DNA of 64,000 bases, from the NCBI RefSeq assembly GCF_000427965.1, contig NZ_ATZA01000001.1:124001-188000 (forward strand), given 5' to 3'. Below, piece by piece: positions 44,292-51,982 of this stretch. Every line of letters begins with the position of its first letter. Position 1 is the stretch's first letter. The DNA comes from Olivibacter sitiensis DSM 17696 (GTDB taxonomy: Bacteria; Bacteroidota; Bacteroidia; Sphingobacteriales; Sphingobacteriaceae). The notes below the pieces were generated by a model that saw only the letters and a list, made by a program, of their open reading frames with translations, ran no database searches and had not been told where the DNA came from. The position numbers and the translations under genes were made by a program.

Positions 44292-47200
44292 TTAAACGAC
44301 CTCATTAAGCCCGTCTATGTAGGCATAGAACAAAAAGGCCTTTACATTGGGATAGCCCATGCTCGACAACATATGGCGGTATGCCCCTACCTGGGATTGG
44401 TGCTCTGGACTTTTCATGGCCGTAAATTTGAAATCGAGTACAATGGTTTCCGTTTCGCCGATGAACACCTTGTCCGGGCGAAGCACCTGGCCATCAGGAC
44501 TGATGATGCTTTGTTCGCTCAATGTTTTATAGGGGCCGTTCCATATTCGATCTAAGGCCGCATCTTGCAATAGCTTTTGCGCCTCCTGCACTAATTCTTC
44601 TGTGGCGGAACTATCGATGAGACCTTCGTATTGCATCGCGGATACCTGATGGGGCAAATCATCTATATGGGCCACCCGAGAGAGCAATTCGTGGAGCTGT
44701 AATCCCTTTCGAACATGCTCGTCCTGTTCCCCCAGAGCAAGCAGTTCGGGTTTTATGTTGCGGTTGCTAAGGGCCTCGTGCAGTATCTGCGAACTGGGAT
44801 AATCGTTGAAACGCCAGAGCCATTCATCGTCTCGGCCTTCAGGATGCGGCCAAGCGCGAATATGCCTTTCTTCCCGCTGGGTAGCGATTGGCAACGGCTT
44901 TTCCTCTTTGTTGGAGATTACTGATGGCTCATCAAAAGCGGGATAATACACATCGTCCTGCAAGGCAACGGGCAGCTCGTAGCCGTAGTCGCGCAGTACC
45001 TGGCGCAAGAGGTCGGCCACCAAGTGATCGCTATCTTTCCCCTCGGCCACATTGGGTGCGCTGATATAAAGTTCCTCGCGCGTACGCGTAGTGGCCACGT
45101 ACAGCAGGTTGAGGGCATCCATATAGTTGAAGAGCATTTCCTCGTAATAGTCTTGGTAGCGGCTGGATCGTCCAACGGTGCCATTGTATTTGACGGGTGC
45201 CCTATTCAGGAGCCCGTACGGCGTATCTTGGATATCGATCCAGAAATTGCCATTGAGCATACCGTCCAGCTCCCAAAAGCAGTAGGGAATCATTACTACG
45301 TCAAAGGCCAGGCCTTTGGATTTGTGGATGGTCATGATTTCGATGGCGTTGCCCCCTTCGTTGGCCGGCAGCGACTTGCGGATGCCATCTTCTTCCCAAA
45401 ATGAGAGAAAGGCGCTGATGCCCTTTTCCCCGAAATTGGAAAACTCGGCAATGAGATCTCGAAAGGCCAGCAGGTAGGGCACGTGTCGTTCTTCTGCATG
45501 CAGTCCAAAGACATGGATGAGCGATTCGGTCAATTCGGACAAAGGCAATTGTTGCCAGTCATCCCAATGCGCGATCAGTGCCGCAGGCAATGTCCTTGCC
45601 CATCGTGCGGTGTCACTTTTGGTCATGTCCATCCATATGTCTGGTGTTGGTATGGTGGTTTCAGCAAACAGTTGGTGATAGAGGTAAACCACATTGGCCC
45701 GATAGATAGCCGCCTCTTTGCTATCTGTGGTCATGGCATAAAAGACGTTCAGCAAAAGCCGGATGGCCTTGCTGTTTGCCAAGCTCAGCGCATCGCCCGA
45801 TATGACGTCAAAGCGCTCTTCGATAGGCAGGCTTTCCTGTAAAAGTAAAAGATAATCTATGATTTCCCGTGCTTCCTTGTTGTTGCGTACCAAGATGCCT
45901 ATTTGGCCGGGTCTATAGCGCCCAGACCTTAGCCAATCCCGGATGGTGCCGGAAAGTTTTTCCAATGCCAGTTGCTTGCAGCTGTTGGCCCGTGCCTTGG
46001 GATGATTGGATTGGGGTTCGAGAAAATGGACTTCCACTTTTCCTCCTTGTCGCTTTGCTGCAAGCTGTGGGGGCACCTGCTGCTCGCTGCCCGCATAAGA
46101 CTCGACGATGATGTGGTCATATCCCTTGGCTTGCCACCAGTGCCGGTATAGTTCTTCGGATAATTCCACCGCCACCTTGTCGTTTATCTTGCGTTGCAAC
46201 CAGGCAGGAGCATGGCGAAACAGGAAGTTGTTAAAAGCAATAATATGGGCCTTGCTTCGGTAGTTTTCCAAAAGATTGCTCTGTTGGATATAATGGTTTC
46301 CCAAGTCCGTGATGACCCCTTGTTTGAGGATGCGCCAGTCGCCATTGCGCCAGCGGTAGATGCTCTGCTTGATGTCGCCTACGATGAGGTGGCTTGCCAT
46401 GTGCTCCATGGGCTCCTGCTCTGCCAGTTCATTGGCCAATAAGGGGCTCAGGTTTGTCCATTGGGCGGCGGAGGTATCCTGAAATTCGTCGAACAGGAAA
46501 TACTTGAACCGGTTGCTCACTTTCTCCCATAAAAAAGAGGGGTTTGCCCCTTGTTTTTCGTTCAGCTCACTCAGCAAAGCTTGGGCATCGCTGATGAGCA
46601 GGGTGCTGTTCTCCGATCGGTAATCGGCCAGCAGGCCACTCATCTCCTTTAATAATCTCAGGTAGTAGATGTTGTCCGCAATAGCTTTTGCCAGAAAGTA
46701 ATCCGGAGATTCTTCTTGGTAATAGGCAACGATCTGCTTCAGGAGCGGGGTGATCCGCGCATAGGCACTTTCCATATGGGGCGGCAGTCCCTCTTTATGC
46801 CATTTTTCCGGCGTATCTACATATTCCGCTATCTTAGCCATGCGATCGGCATCTTCCGGATCGGAAAACCTGATTTTCGGGATCAGGTTTCGCGACTTGC
46901 CCAACAGGTCATCCGTTCTAAGTCCCGATAGGTCAACTGCTTCCCCGACTTGTGCAAACAACTCCCTCAAGTGCTGTTCGAACTGATCGAGCTTCTCGCT
47001 ACTGTATTTGTCCAAGGTTTCAAAAAGCTGCTTCTTGTCCTGTTCGGAAAGCAGATTAATGGCCTTATCGAAGGGCTGGAAACGTTCCTTGAACAGCTCA
47101 TTGGCCAGCTGGCGCAGTACGTTCGTGTAGTTCCAGTTATTATCGCGCTCTATTTGCTTTTGCGCATAATCGATGATCCATTGGAGCAGGTCTTCCCTTT

Positions 47201-47669
47201 CATCCAGCAGGGCATTGAGCCGTACTACGAGGTCGTTCTTCACCTTTTCGGTGTTCATCTCCAGGCGGTAGGAAGCGCTGAGACCAAGTTCGAAGCTGAA
47301 GCTACGGATGATGCGCTGCACAAAGCCATCGATGGTGCTTATAGCAAATCGGCCATAGTCGTGCAAGATATCTCTATACAGCTGGGATGCCCTTGGCGCT
47401 ATTTCTTCCGATGGGAGAGCAGGGTAACGTGTCTGTAGGATATCTTTATAGGCAGATGCCTTTTCATCGCCCATGGCCAGGAATTTCAGTATCTCGAGTA
47501 TGCGCGATTTCATCTCTGCCGTGGCCTTGTTGGTAAAGGTGACGGCCAGTATTTCGGAAAAGCGCACCCCCGGAGCAAACAAAAGGCATATGTAGTGAGC
47601 CGTAAGACTGAAGGTCTTGCCGGAACCGGCAGAAGCTTTGACAATGTTTACGGGTAGTGTTTTTGGCAT
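44292..47669 (-). CDS. AddA-like UvrD-family helicase/nuclease
   Basis: Motor and nuclease subunit of an AddAB-type recombination complex. The 1125-residue protein begins with Walker A ASAGSGKTFSL (12-22), has the DExx motif LFDEFQDTSAAQW (about 393), helicase motifs such as TIHKSKGLAFDVVMIPY and NLLYVATTRTREELY, and ends with a PD-(D/E)XK nuclease motif VLDFKFT (about 1080). It heads a minus-strand operon with the AddB-like gene and is divergent from the thioredoxin-like gene at 47762. Confidence 0.92.
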   Translation of the reverse strand: MPKTLPVNIVKASAGSGKTFSLTAHYICLLFAPGVRFSEILAVTFTNKATAEMKSRILEILKFLAMGDEKASAYKDILQTRYPALPSEEIAPRASQLYRDILHDYGRFAISTIDGFVQRIIRSFSFELGLSASYRLEMNTEKVKNDLVVRLNALLDEREDLLQWIIDYAQKQIERDNNWNYTNVLRQLANELFKERFQPFDKAINLLSEQDKKQLFETLDKYSSEKLDQFEQHLRELFAQVGEAVDLSGLRTDDLLGKSRNLIPKIRFSDPEDADRMAKIAEYVDTPEKWHKEGLPPHMESAYARITPLLKQIVAYYQEESPDYFLAKAIADNIYYLRLLKEMSGLLADYRSENSTLLISDAQALLSELNEKQGANPSFLWEKVSNRFKYFLFDEFQDTSAAQWTNLSPLLANELAEQEPMEHMASHLIVGDIKQSIYRWRNGDWRILKQGVITDLGNHYIQQSNLLENYRSKAHIIAFNNFLFRHAPAWLQRKINDKVAVELSEELYRHWWQAKGYDHIIVESYAGSEQQVPPQLAAKRQGGKVEVHFLEPQSNHPKARANSCKQLALEKLSGTIRDWLRSGRYRPGQIGILVRNNKEAREIIDYLLLLQESLPIEERFDVISGDALSLANSKAIRLLLNVFYAMTTDSKEAAIYRANVVYLYHQLFAETTIPTPDIWMDMTKSDTARWARTLPAALIAHWDDWQQLPLSELTESLIHVFGLHAEERHVPYLLAFRDLIAEFSNFGEKGISAFLSFWEEDGIRKSLPANEGGNAIEIMTIHKSKGLAFDVVMIPYCFWELDGMLNGNFWIDIQDTPYGLLNRAPVKYNGTVGRSSRYQDYYEEMLFNYMDALNLLYVATTRTREELYISAPNVAEGKDSDHLVADLLRQVLRDYGYELPVALQDDVYYPAFDEPSVISNKEEKPLPIATQREERHIRAWPHPEGRDDEWLWRFNDYPSSQILHEALSNRNIKPELLALGEQDEHVRKGLQLHELLSRVAHIDDLPHQVSAMQYEGLIDSSATEELVQEAQKLLQDAALDRIWNGPYKTLSEQSIISPDGQVLRPDKVFIGETETIVLDFKFTAMKSPEHQSQVGAYRHMLSSMGYPNVKAFLFYAYIDGLNEVV

Positions 47670-47761
47670 GGTAAAAGAAAAGCTACTGAAAATTTAGTAA
47701 ATTTCGCAAAATTTATTGGTTGGAGAAAATTTCCGACATATTGAAAGAATCGATTATGATT

Positions 47762-48250
47762 ATGAAACAAATTAGCATTATCTGCCTCTTCTTTTTGTTT
47801 TGTGCGGGAGCCTCTGCCCAGGAAACTAAGGCCGAACTGTACCATCCCGAAGCCGATGCCAAGGCCGATATCGAGAACGCCGTACAGAAAGCAGGGCGGG
47901 AGGGAAAGCACGTCTTTTTACAAATTGGGGGCAACTGGTGTTCTTGGTGCCTGGCCTTCAATGGGCTGGTGACATCGAACGATACCTTGCGCAATTATAT
48001 AGCGGAAAATTACGAAGTAGTGCACGTTAACTACAGCAAGGAAAACAAAAACGAAGCCGTATTGGCTAGCTTGGGGTATCCACAGCGTTTTGGTTTCCCT
48101 GTTTTTGTGATTCTGGATGGTCAGGGAAATAGGCTCCACACGCAAAACAGTGCCTACCTGGAAGAAGGAAAAGGACATAGCGCCAAGGAAGTGCTGTCAT
48201 TCCTGAAAGCGTGGTCGCCCAGTGCCTTGGATCCAAAGAGCTATCAGTAG
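47762..48250 (+). CDS. Exported thioredoxin-like protein
   Basis: A 162-residue protein with a signal peptide (ISIICLFFLFCAGASAQ) and a thioredoxin-fold domain with the active site CSWC in GGNWCSWC. The GNWCSWC pattern and surrounding KHVFLQIGG match the thioredoxin_7/DUF255-like periplasmic group, which acts in thiol maintenance. Two starts are possible (47756 or 47762); the second puts the Lys at residue 2 of the signal peptide and is preferred. The next gene begins 20 nt after its stop. Confidence 0.88.
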   Translation: MKQISIICLFFLFCAGASAQETKAELYHPEADAKADIENAVQKAGREGKHVFLQIGGNWCSWCLAFNGLVTSNDTLRNYIAENYEVVHVNYSKENKNEAVLASLGYPQRFGFPVFVILDGQGNRLHTQNSAYLEEGKGHSAKEVLSFLKAWSPSALDPKSYQ

Positions 48251-48269
48251 GTTTTTTACATTTCGAACC

Positions 48270-49013
48270 ATGCCTGCACTGTCCGAGATCATACTGCCAT
48301 CCGCACAGGCCGATGTTTACCCGTTCAACATAGCTAGCCTGAAGAATGGATTCCGACTGTCGCTAAAGAGCAATGTCACTTTTTTTGTAGGAGAAAACGG
48401 ATCGGGCAAATCGACGGTGCTGGAGGGCATTGCCGAACACTGCGGTTTCAACCTCCGGGGTGGCAACAGAAACCACAACCTGAATACGGGTTATCGTTTT
48501 GAGGGTTACGAATCGCCCTTAGCGGGGAGTCTTAAGCTGGTGTGGTCGCCCCGTCGCATCACGGAAGGTTTCTTTATGCGTGCGGAGAGTTTTTTCAATT
48601 TCGCCTCCTACATCGATGAGCTGGCGGAGGATGAAGACAACGAGCGAGAAAAAGTGCTAGCTCCTTATGGCGGAAAATCCCTTCACGAACAATCGCACGG
48701 CGAGTCTTTCCTCTCGCTTTTCACCAATCAGTTTGAATCGGGCATTTATATCCTCGATGAGCCGGAGGCTGCGTTGTCTCCAGCGCGTATATTGTCCTTT
48801 ATATCCATCATCCATGAGCTGGAACAAAGTGGCCGGGCACAGTTCCTGATAGCCACGCATTCCCCCCTATTGATCTGTTACCCCAATGCGAGCATTTTCC
48901 AATTTGACGAATCGGGTGTCCACCAAACCACCTACCAGGAGACCGAGCATTTCCAGCTGACTAAATCCTTTGTGAACAATCCCGATGCATATTTGAAGCA
49001 TCTGATGAGGTGA
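48270..49013 (+). CDS. COG3910-type predicted AAA ATPase
   Basis: A 247-residue soluble ABC-like ATPase: Walker A GENGSGKS at 41-48, an ABC-type signature in GKSLHEQSHGESFLSLF, Walker B YILDEPEAALS, and the His switch in LIATHSPLL. The arrangement is that of single-domain 'predicted ATPase' proteins (COG3910), whose function is unknown; they are distant from transporter ATPases and closer to OLD/RecF-like ATPases. A frame opens earlier at 48222, inside the previous gene; the ATG at 48270 is preferred. No nuclease partner is directly adjacent, so a defence role is not supported. Confidence 0.88.
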   Translation: MPALSEIILPSAQADVYPFNIASLKNGFRLSLKSNVTFFVGENGSGKSTVLEGIAEHCGFNLRGGNRNHNLNTGYRFEGYESPLAGSLKLVWSPRRITEGFFMRAESFFNFASYIDELAEDEDNEREKVLAPYGGKSLHEQSHGESFLSLFTNQFESGIYILDEPEAALSPARILSFISIIHELEQSGRAQFLIATHSPLLICYPNASIFQFDESGVHQTTYQETEHFQLTKSFVNNPDAYLKHLMR

Positions 49014-49100
49014 TCTGCTGGGCTATGCCTTCTAATCGTCATCGTCTTCCCGACCCACTTAAATAAGCATCTGATATTGGCATAAGACCTAAGTGCTTGT

Positions 49101-49283
49101 CTATTTCTCATCGCTCAGCACAAATACATCCACTTCACGTTCTTCCTCGATGATGTTCAGGGCGTAAGTGCTGATTTACTTTTCTTATGGAGCAAAATGA
49201 TGCACGGATTCGGGGAGCTCCATATCGATTTTGTCGGTATATCCGGTCTCGTCCACAAAGGGCTTCTCTTTGTCACCGACCTT
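49101..49283 (-). pseudogene. Decayed C-terminal remnant of a DUF3738-like gene
   Basis: Two fragments in order on the minus strand: 49283-49186 reads KVGDKEKPFVDETGYT... ESVHHFAP and stops at TAA; 49176-49101 reads STYALNIIEEEREVDVFVLS... and stops at TAG. Together they resemble the end of DUF3738 (TIGR03435-like) proteins, where VVDxTGxTGxxD is followed by GLKLxxxxxxVxVLVIDxxE. The linking part is missing or out of frame. The head overlaps the last codons of the PIN toxin gene. Confidence 0.55.
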
Positions 49284-49701
49284 CAGTCATCAGATCAAGA
49301 AAATCGGTTAAGGTTAATATTTTGGTGCGGCCAAATTTTTCGATGTCCAATAAATCCTTGTCGCCTGTCAGCAGATAGTCCGCCTTTCCATCCTTGGCTA
49401 GTGCCAAGAGAAAATTATCTTTAGGATCCCGACAGATGATCACATCACTTTTAACGGTAACGATATCTATAAAAGCATCAAAAGCCTCGAGCATGTCGGT
49501 CAGTGCGTCTCCCGTGAAATACTTGCGAAGTTTGGGTTTATTAATTGTCGCCTCAATTTCCTCGATAAGCTCGAAGCTGAACAGTATACGTACCATGTTG
49601 GTGTACAGTAATATATCCAACAGATGGTATTTCTTCGAGATGATAAAACTAATCCACAGATTGGTGTCTACGATAATATTGGCAGGTCTATTTTTCGCCA
49701 T
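49273..49701 (-). CDS. PIN-domain toxin of a type II toxin-antitoxin system
   Basis: A 142-residue PIN-fold ribonuclease of the 'putative toxin-antitoxin system toxin component, PIN family' group. The acidic active-site residues are present: D12 in IIVDTNLWIS, an early Glu in ELIEEIE (about 44-48), D95 in RDPKDNFLLA, and D114/D116 in LTGDKDLL. A longer frame from 49767 lies inside the antitoxin; the ATG at 49701 overlaps the antitoxin end by 14 bp, the usual coupling of TA pairs. No motif appears to be lost, so activity is likely. Confidence 0.85.
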   Translation of the reverse strand: MAKNRPANIIVDTNLWISFIISKKYHLLDILLYTNMVRILFSFELIEEIEATINKPKLRKYFTGDALTDMLEAFDAFIDIVTVKSDVIICRDPKDNFLLALAKDGKADYLLTGDKDLLDIEKFGRTKILTLTDFLDLMTEGR

Positions 49702-49903
49702 ATCTTTCTGCTCTGACTTCCTCAACGAGATCGGTGATTTCATCAAGACCAGGCGAAGAAATAGCATTCCTCCTCCTCTGCCTAAGATAAGTCTTTAGTT
49801 TGGATTCTGGCTCGTTAGTGACCTTGATGAGCTTCAAGTCCTGCATGCCTTCAATCAGCTTCAATGCATTGGGGTTCAATATTTCAATTCTGATAGTCGA
49901 CAT
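49688..49903 (-). CDS. Antitoxin of the PIN toxin pair
   Basis: A 71-residue protein (MSTIRIEILNPNALKLIEGM at the start) with a short N-terminal beta/helix unit and a charged, flexible C-terminal half (KLKTYLRQRRRNAISSPGLD ...), typical of small antitoxins that pair with PIN toxins. It overlaps the toxin start by 14 bp and has its own promoter with a -7 box 5 nt before its ATG, so the pair is an independent unit. Confidence 0.8.
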   Translation of the reverse strand: MSTIRIEILNPNALKLIEGMQDLKLIKVTNEPESKLKTYLRQRRRNAISSPGLDEITDLVEEVRAERYGEK

Positions 49904-49908
49904 AGTGT

Positions 49909-49939
49909 CAAATATAGTGTTTTTTTAATACAAAGTCAA
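49909..49939 (-). promoter_or_regulatory. TA operon promoter, TTG-N20-TATATTTG
   Basis: Minus-strand TTG (49939-49937) and TATATTTG (49916-49909) are 20 nt apart, with 5 nt before the antitoxin ATG. Confidence 0.68.
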
Positions 49940-49967
49940 TTTGAAAGATTTCTTAACCATCTTAAGC

Positions 49968-50190
49968 TTAAGCCACGCTGATTTTATGTTCTCTGTCAGC
50001 TGCAAATGCCAAGCACGCTCTAATCTGTTCTTTCGTCAGTTCTGGAAAATCGGTCAAGATATCCCCTTCCGACATGCCATTAGCAAACCAACCCGGCACA
50101 TCGTAAACCGAAATGCGCGTACCTTTAATAAAAAGGCTTTCCAAACCTGATTTGGGGTCCAATAATTATGTATTCTTTGTAATTGACCAT
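49968..50190 (-). pseudogene. DUF433 antitoxin-like gene broken by a one-base frameshift
   Basis: From ATG at 50190 the frame reads MVNYKEYIIIGPQIRFGKP, then breaks. The remainder is intact in the next frame: FIKGTRISVYDVPGWF and onward to REHKISVA at 49968. Removing one base from the five-T run (five A on the plus strand, 50130-50134) restores a 73-residue DUF433 protein. Either a real mutation, a sequencing error, or slippage; a promoter upstream is intact. DUF433 genes are usually paired with a DUF5615 toxin, but no such gene follows; the PIN toxin unit is next. Confidence 0.8.
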
Positions 50191-50209
50191 GTCCAAAACC
50201 TTTGATAAA

Positions 50210-50239
50210 CAAACTTATATAAAAATAGCGATTCACAAA
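50210..50239 (-). promoter_or_regulatory. DUF433 promoter, TTTG-N18-TAAGTTTG
   Basis: Minus-strand TTTG (50239-50236) and TAAGTTTG (50217-50210) are 18 nt apart, 19 nt before the DUF433 ATG. Confidence 0.6.
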
Positions 50240-50372
50240 TACAGAAAGACAAAGATCGTAAAAAGCAAATTTACACAATCCATCCTAATTCAAATCCTGG
50301 TAATGGCCGAGACCTAAGTGCTTTAAATCAATTGGCAAAAAGAACTTTGAACGCATTGAAACCAAAAAAGAG

Positions 50373-50503
50373 GCTGCCTAAAGGTACAAGTCGTCATCTC
50401 AGCTAGTCCCGTTTCACGGGAACCGAAGCGGAGAGACCAGTGTACAGGCACTGATTCATCGATTACGCTCGGAATGACGAAATCTCGTACTTTTTTAGAC
50501 AGC
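50373..50503. mobile_element. 131-bp MITE-like inverted-repeat element
   Basis: The ends are imperfect inverted repeats: GCTGCCTAAAGGTAC (50373 onward) against the reverse of GTACTTTTTTAGACAGC (to 50503), then TCGTCAT against ATGACGA. Inside are two more hairpins, CCCGT/ACGGG (50408-50420) and CAGTG/CACTG (50438-50453). There is no coding capacity. Size and structure fit a non-autonomous palindromic element. Target-site duplications are not clear. Confidence 0.55.
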
Positions 50504-50517
50504 GCCTAAGTACCTGT

Positions 50518-50649
50518 CTATTTTTCATCACTCAGCACGAATACATCCACTTTACGTTCTTCCTCAATGATTTCCAGGCCATAGCCAATGGAATTTGGAT
50601 TGTCAAATGGGGATAAGACACAGGTGTCTAATCTACTTCTAATATTGCC
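50518..50649 (-). pseudogene. Second decayed DUF3738-like C-terminal remnant
   Basis: A 43-codon minus-strand fragment beginning GNIRSRLDTCVLSPFDNP and ending GLEIIEEERKVDVFVLSDEK then TAG; an in-frame TAG precedes it. The last 17 residues match the remnant at 49101 at nearly every position, and similarity continues about 15 nt past the stop, so the two come from paralogous genes. Confidence 0.55.
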
Positions 50650-50692
50650 CTAAGTGTTATCTAATGGAGGCCCGATTACATTTGGCCTCATC

Positions 50693-51982
50693 ATGAAAAC
50701 AGCCATTGGAAAGCACTTCCTCTATTTCCCTTTATTATTGCTGTTATGCGCAGAAGCCGGGGCGCAAACTGCCGTAGATACCATAAGCATTAGCGAAGAC
50801 CGGGCCGAGGCGCTGTTCTTGGAAAGCAACCTGCAGCTCTTGGCCGAAAAACTGAACATACAGCAAGCCGATGCCCGGATATTGCAGGCAAAGGCATGGC
50901 CCAATCCGACCTTTACATTGGACGAGGTAAATCTGTGGAGCAATGCCACCGTAGAGCCTTCTCCAGCTATCGTCGGTGGTTTGGGGCGCAATCAACAGTT
51001 TGCCGCGCAGTTGGAACAGTTGTTACTGACGGCCCGAAAACGAAAGAAAAACATAGCCTATGAGGTGCAGGGGAAGGAGCTGTCCGAGCGTATGTTCACG
51101 GATTTGCTGCAATCGCTGAAGGCCGAGTTCAGGCAGGAGATGGCCGAGCTTGTCTATCGGCAAGCGATAAAAAACGACCTACAGCAGCAGTACGAACTTG
51201 TTAACGAGCTTGAGCGGGCGCAGTCGGTGCAGCAAGCTTTCGGAAACATATCGCAGGCAGAGCTCATGCGCATCAAGGCCTTACGGCTATCGCTCTTGCA
51301 GGCACTCCATGAGCTGGACAAGGAACTGGGTGAGAACCAGAAAAACCTAAAAACGCTCATGGCACTGCCCCCTAACAGTTACCTGGTTGTCCAGCCTTCA
51401 CAGCCTAAAATAGCCGAACTGCGCAAGCTTGACTTGGGACAATTGCTGTTATCGGCACAGGAGAACAACCTGCCTATCAAGGTAGCTGAAAGTGAAAAAG
51501 CGCTCCATGTGGCCGCTCTTTCCATCGAAAATGCCAAGAAGGTACCCGACATCACCGCCCACGTCAATTATGACCGCAACGGCAGCACGATGCTCAATTT
51601 TGTAGGCATCGGTCTTTCGATGGATCTGCCATTCTTTGATCGCAACAAGGGCAATATACGGGCCGCCCAGTTGGAAGTAAAGAAAAGCGAGTACCTGCTC
51701 ACAAACCGGCGCCTAGAGATGGGCCATGCCGTCACCAAGACTTGGCAAGATCTGCAGCAGTCCCTATTGCTGTACGAACAGATGGATACGGAGTACATAG
51801 ATAAGCTATCCAATATGTCTGCCGGCATGGCTAGGCAATTCCTGAACCGCAATATCAACCTGCTGGAGTTTTTGGACTTTTTCGAATCTTTCAGACAGAG
51901 CAAGGAACAATATTACGAATCCATCAAGAACATCAACATATACCGAGAAGAATTGAACTACTTAACAGGATTGTCACTATGA
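50693..51982 (+). CDS. CzcC-like TolC-family outer-membrane factor
   Basis: Outer-membrane channel of a tripartite metal efflux pump. The 429-residue protein has a signal peptide (to about EAGAQ, 25) and two long coiled-coil repeats of the OEP family (for example NLQLLAEKLNIQQADARILQ and AESEKALHVAALSIENAK), with AKAWPNPTF as the typical TolC repeat lead. The frame extends 13 codons upstream; the ATG at 50693 fits the signal peptide. Its stop overlaps the adaptor gene's start by 4 nt. Confidence 0.9.
   Translation: MKTAIGKHFLYFPLLLLLCAEAGAQTAVDTISISEDRAEALFLESNLQLLAEKLNIQQADARILQAKAWPNPTFTLDEVNLWSNATVEPSPAIVGGLGRNQQFAAQLEQLLLTARKRKKNIAYEVQGKELSERMFTDLLQSLKAEFRQEMAELVYRQAIKNDLQQQYELVNELERAQSVQQAFGNISQAELMRIKALRLSLLQALHELDKELGENQKNLKTLMALPPNSYLVVQPSQPKIAELRKLDLGQLLLSAQENNLPIKVAESEKALHVAALSIENAKKVPDITAHVNYDRNGSTMLNFVGIGLSMDLPFFDRNKGNIRAAQLEVKKSEYLLTNRRLEMGHAVTKTWQDLQQSLLLYEQMDTEYIDKLSNMSAGMARQFLNRNINLLEFLDFFESFRQSKEQYYESIKNINIYREELNYLTGLSL

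Larger units (their letters stand above)
50191..50692. other. 502-bp non-genic stretch between DUF433 and the efflux operon
   Basis: It contains the DUF433 promoter, a 39-codon plus-strand open frame at 50189-50308 with no recognisable product, a second copy of the 14-mer AGACCTAAGTGCTT (50310-50323; first at 49085-49098), the MITE-like element (50373-50503) and the second DUF3738-like remnant. No intact gene is seen. Confidence 0.7.

Noticed and set aside
48270-49701. A defence island made of the COG3910 ATPase and the PIN toxin pair
   Set aside because: The genes are on opposite strands, separated by decayed sequence, and the ATPase has no nuclease partner; the TA pair has its own promoter. 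There is no evidence for a joint system.
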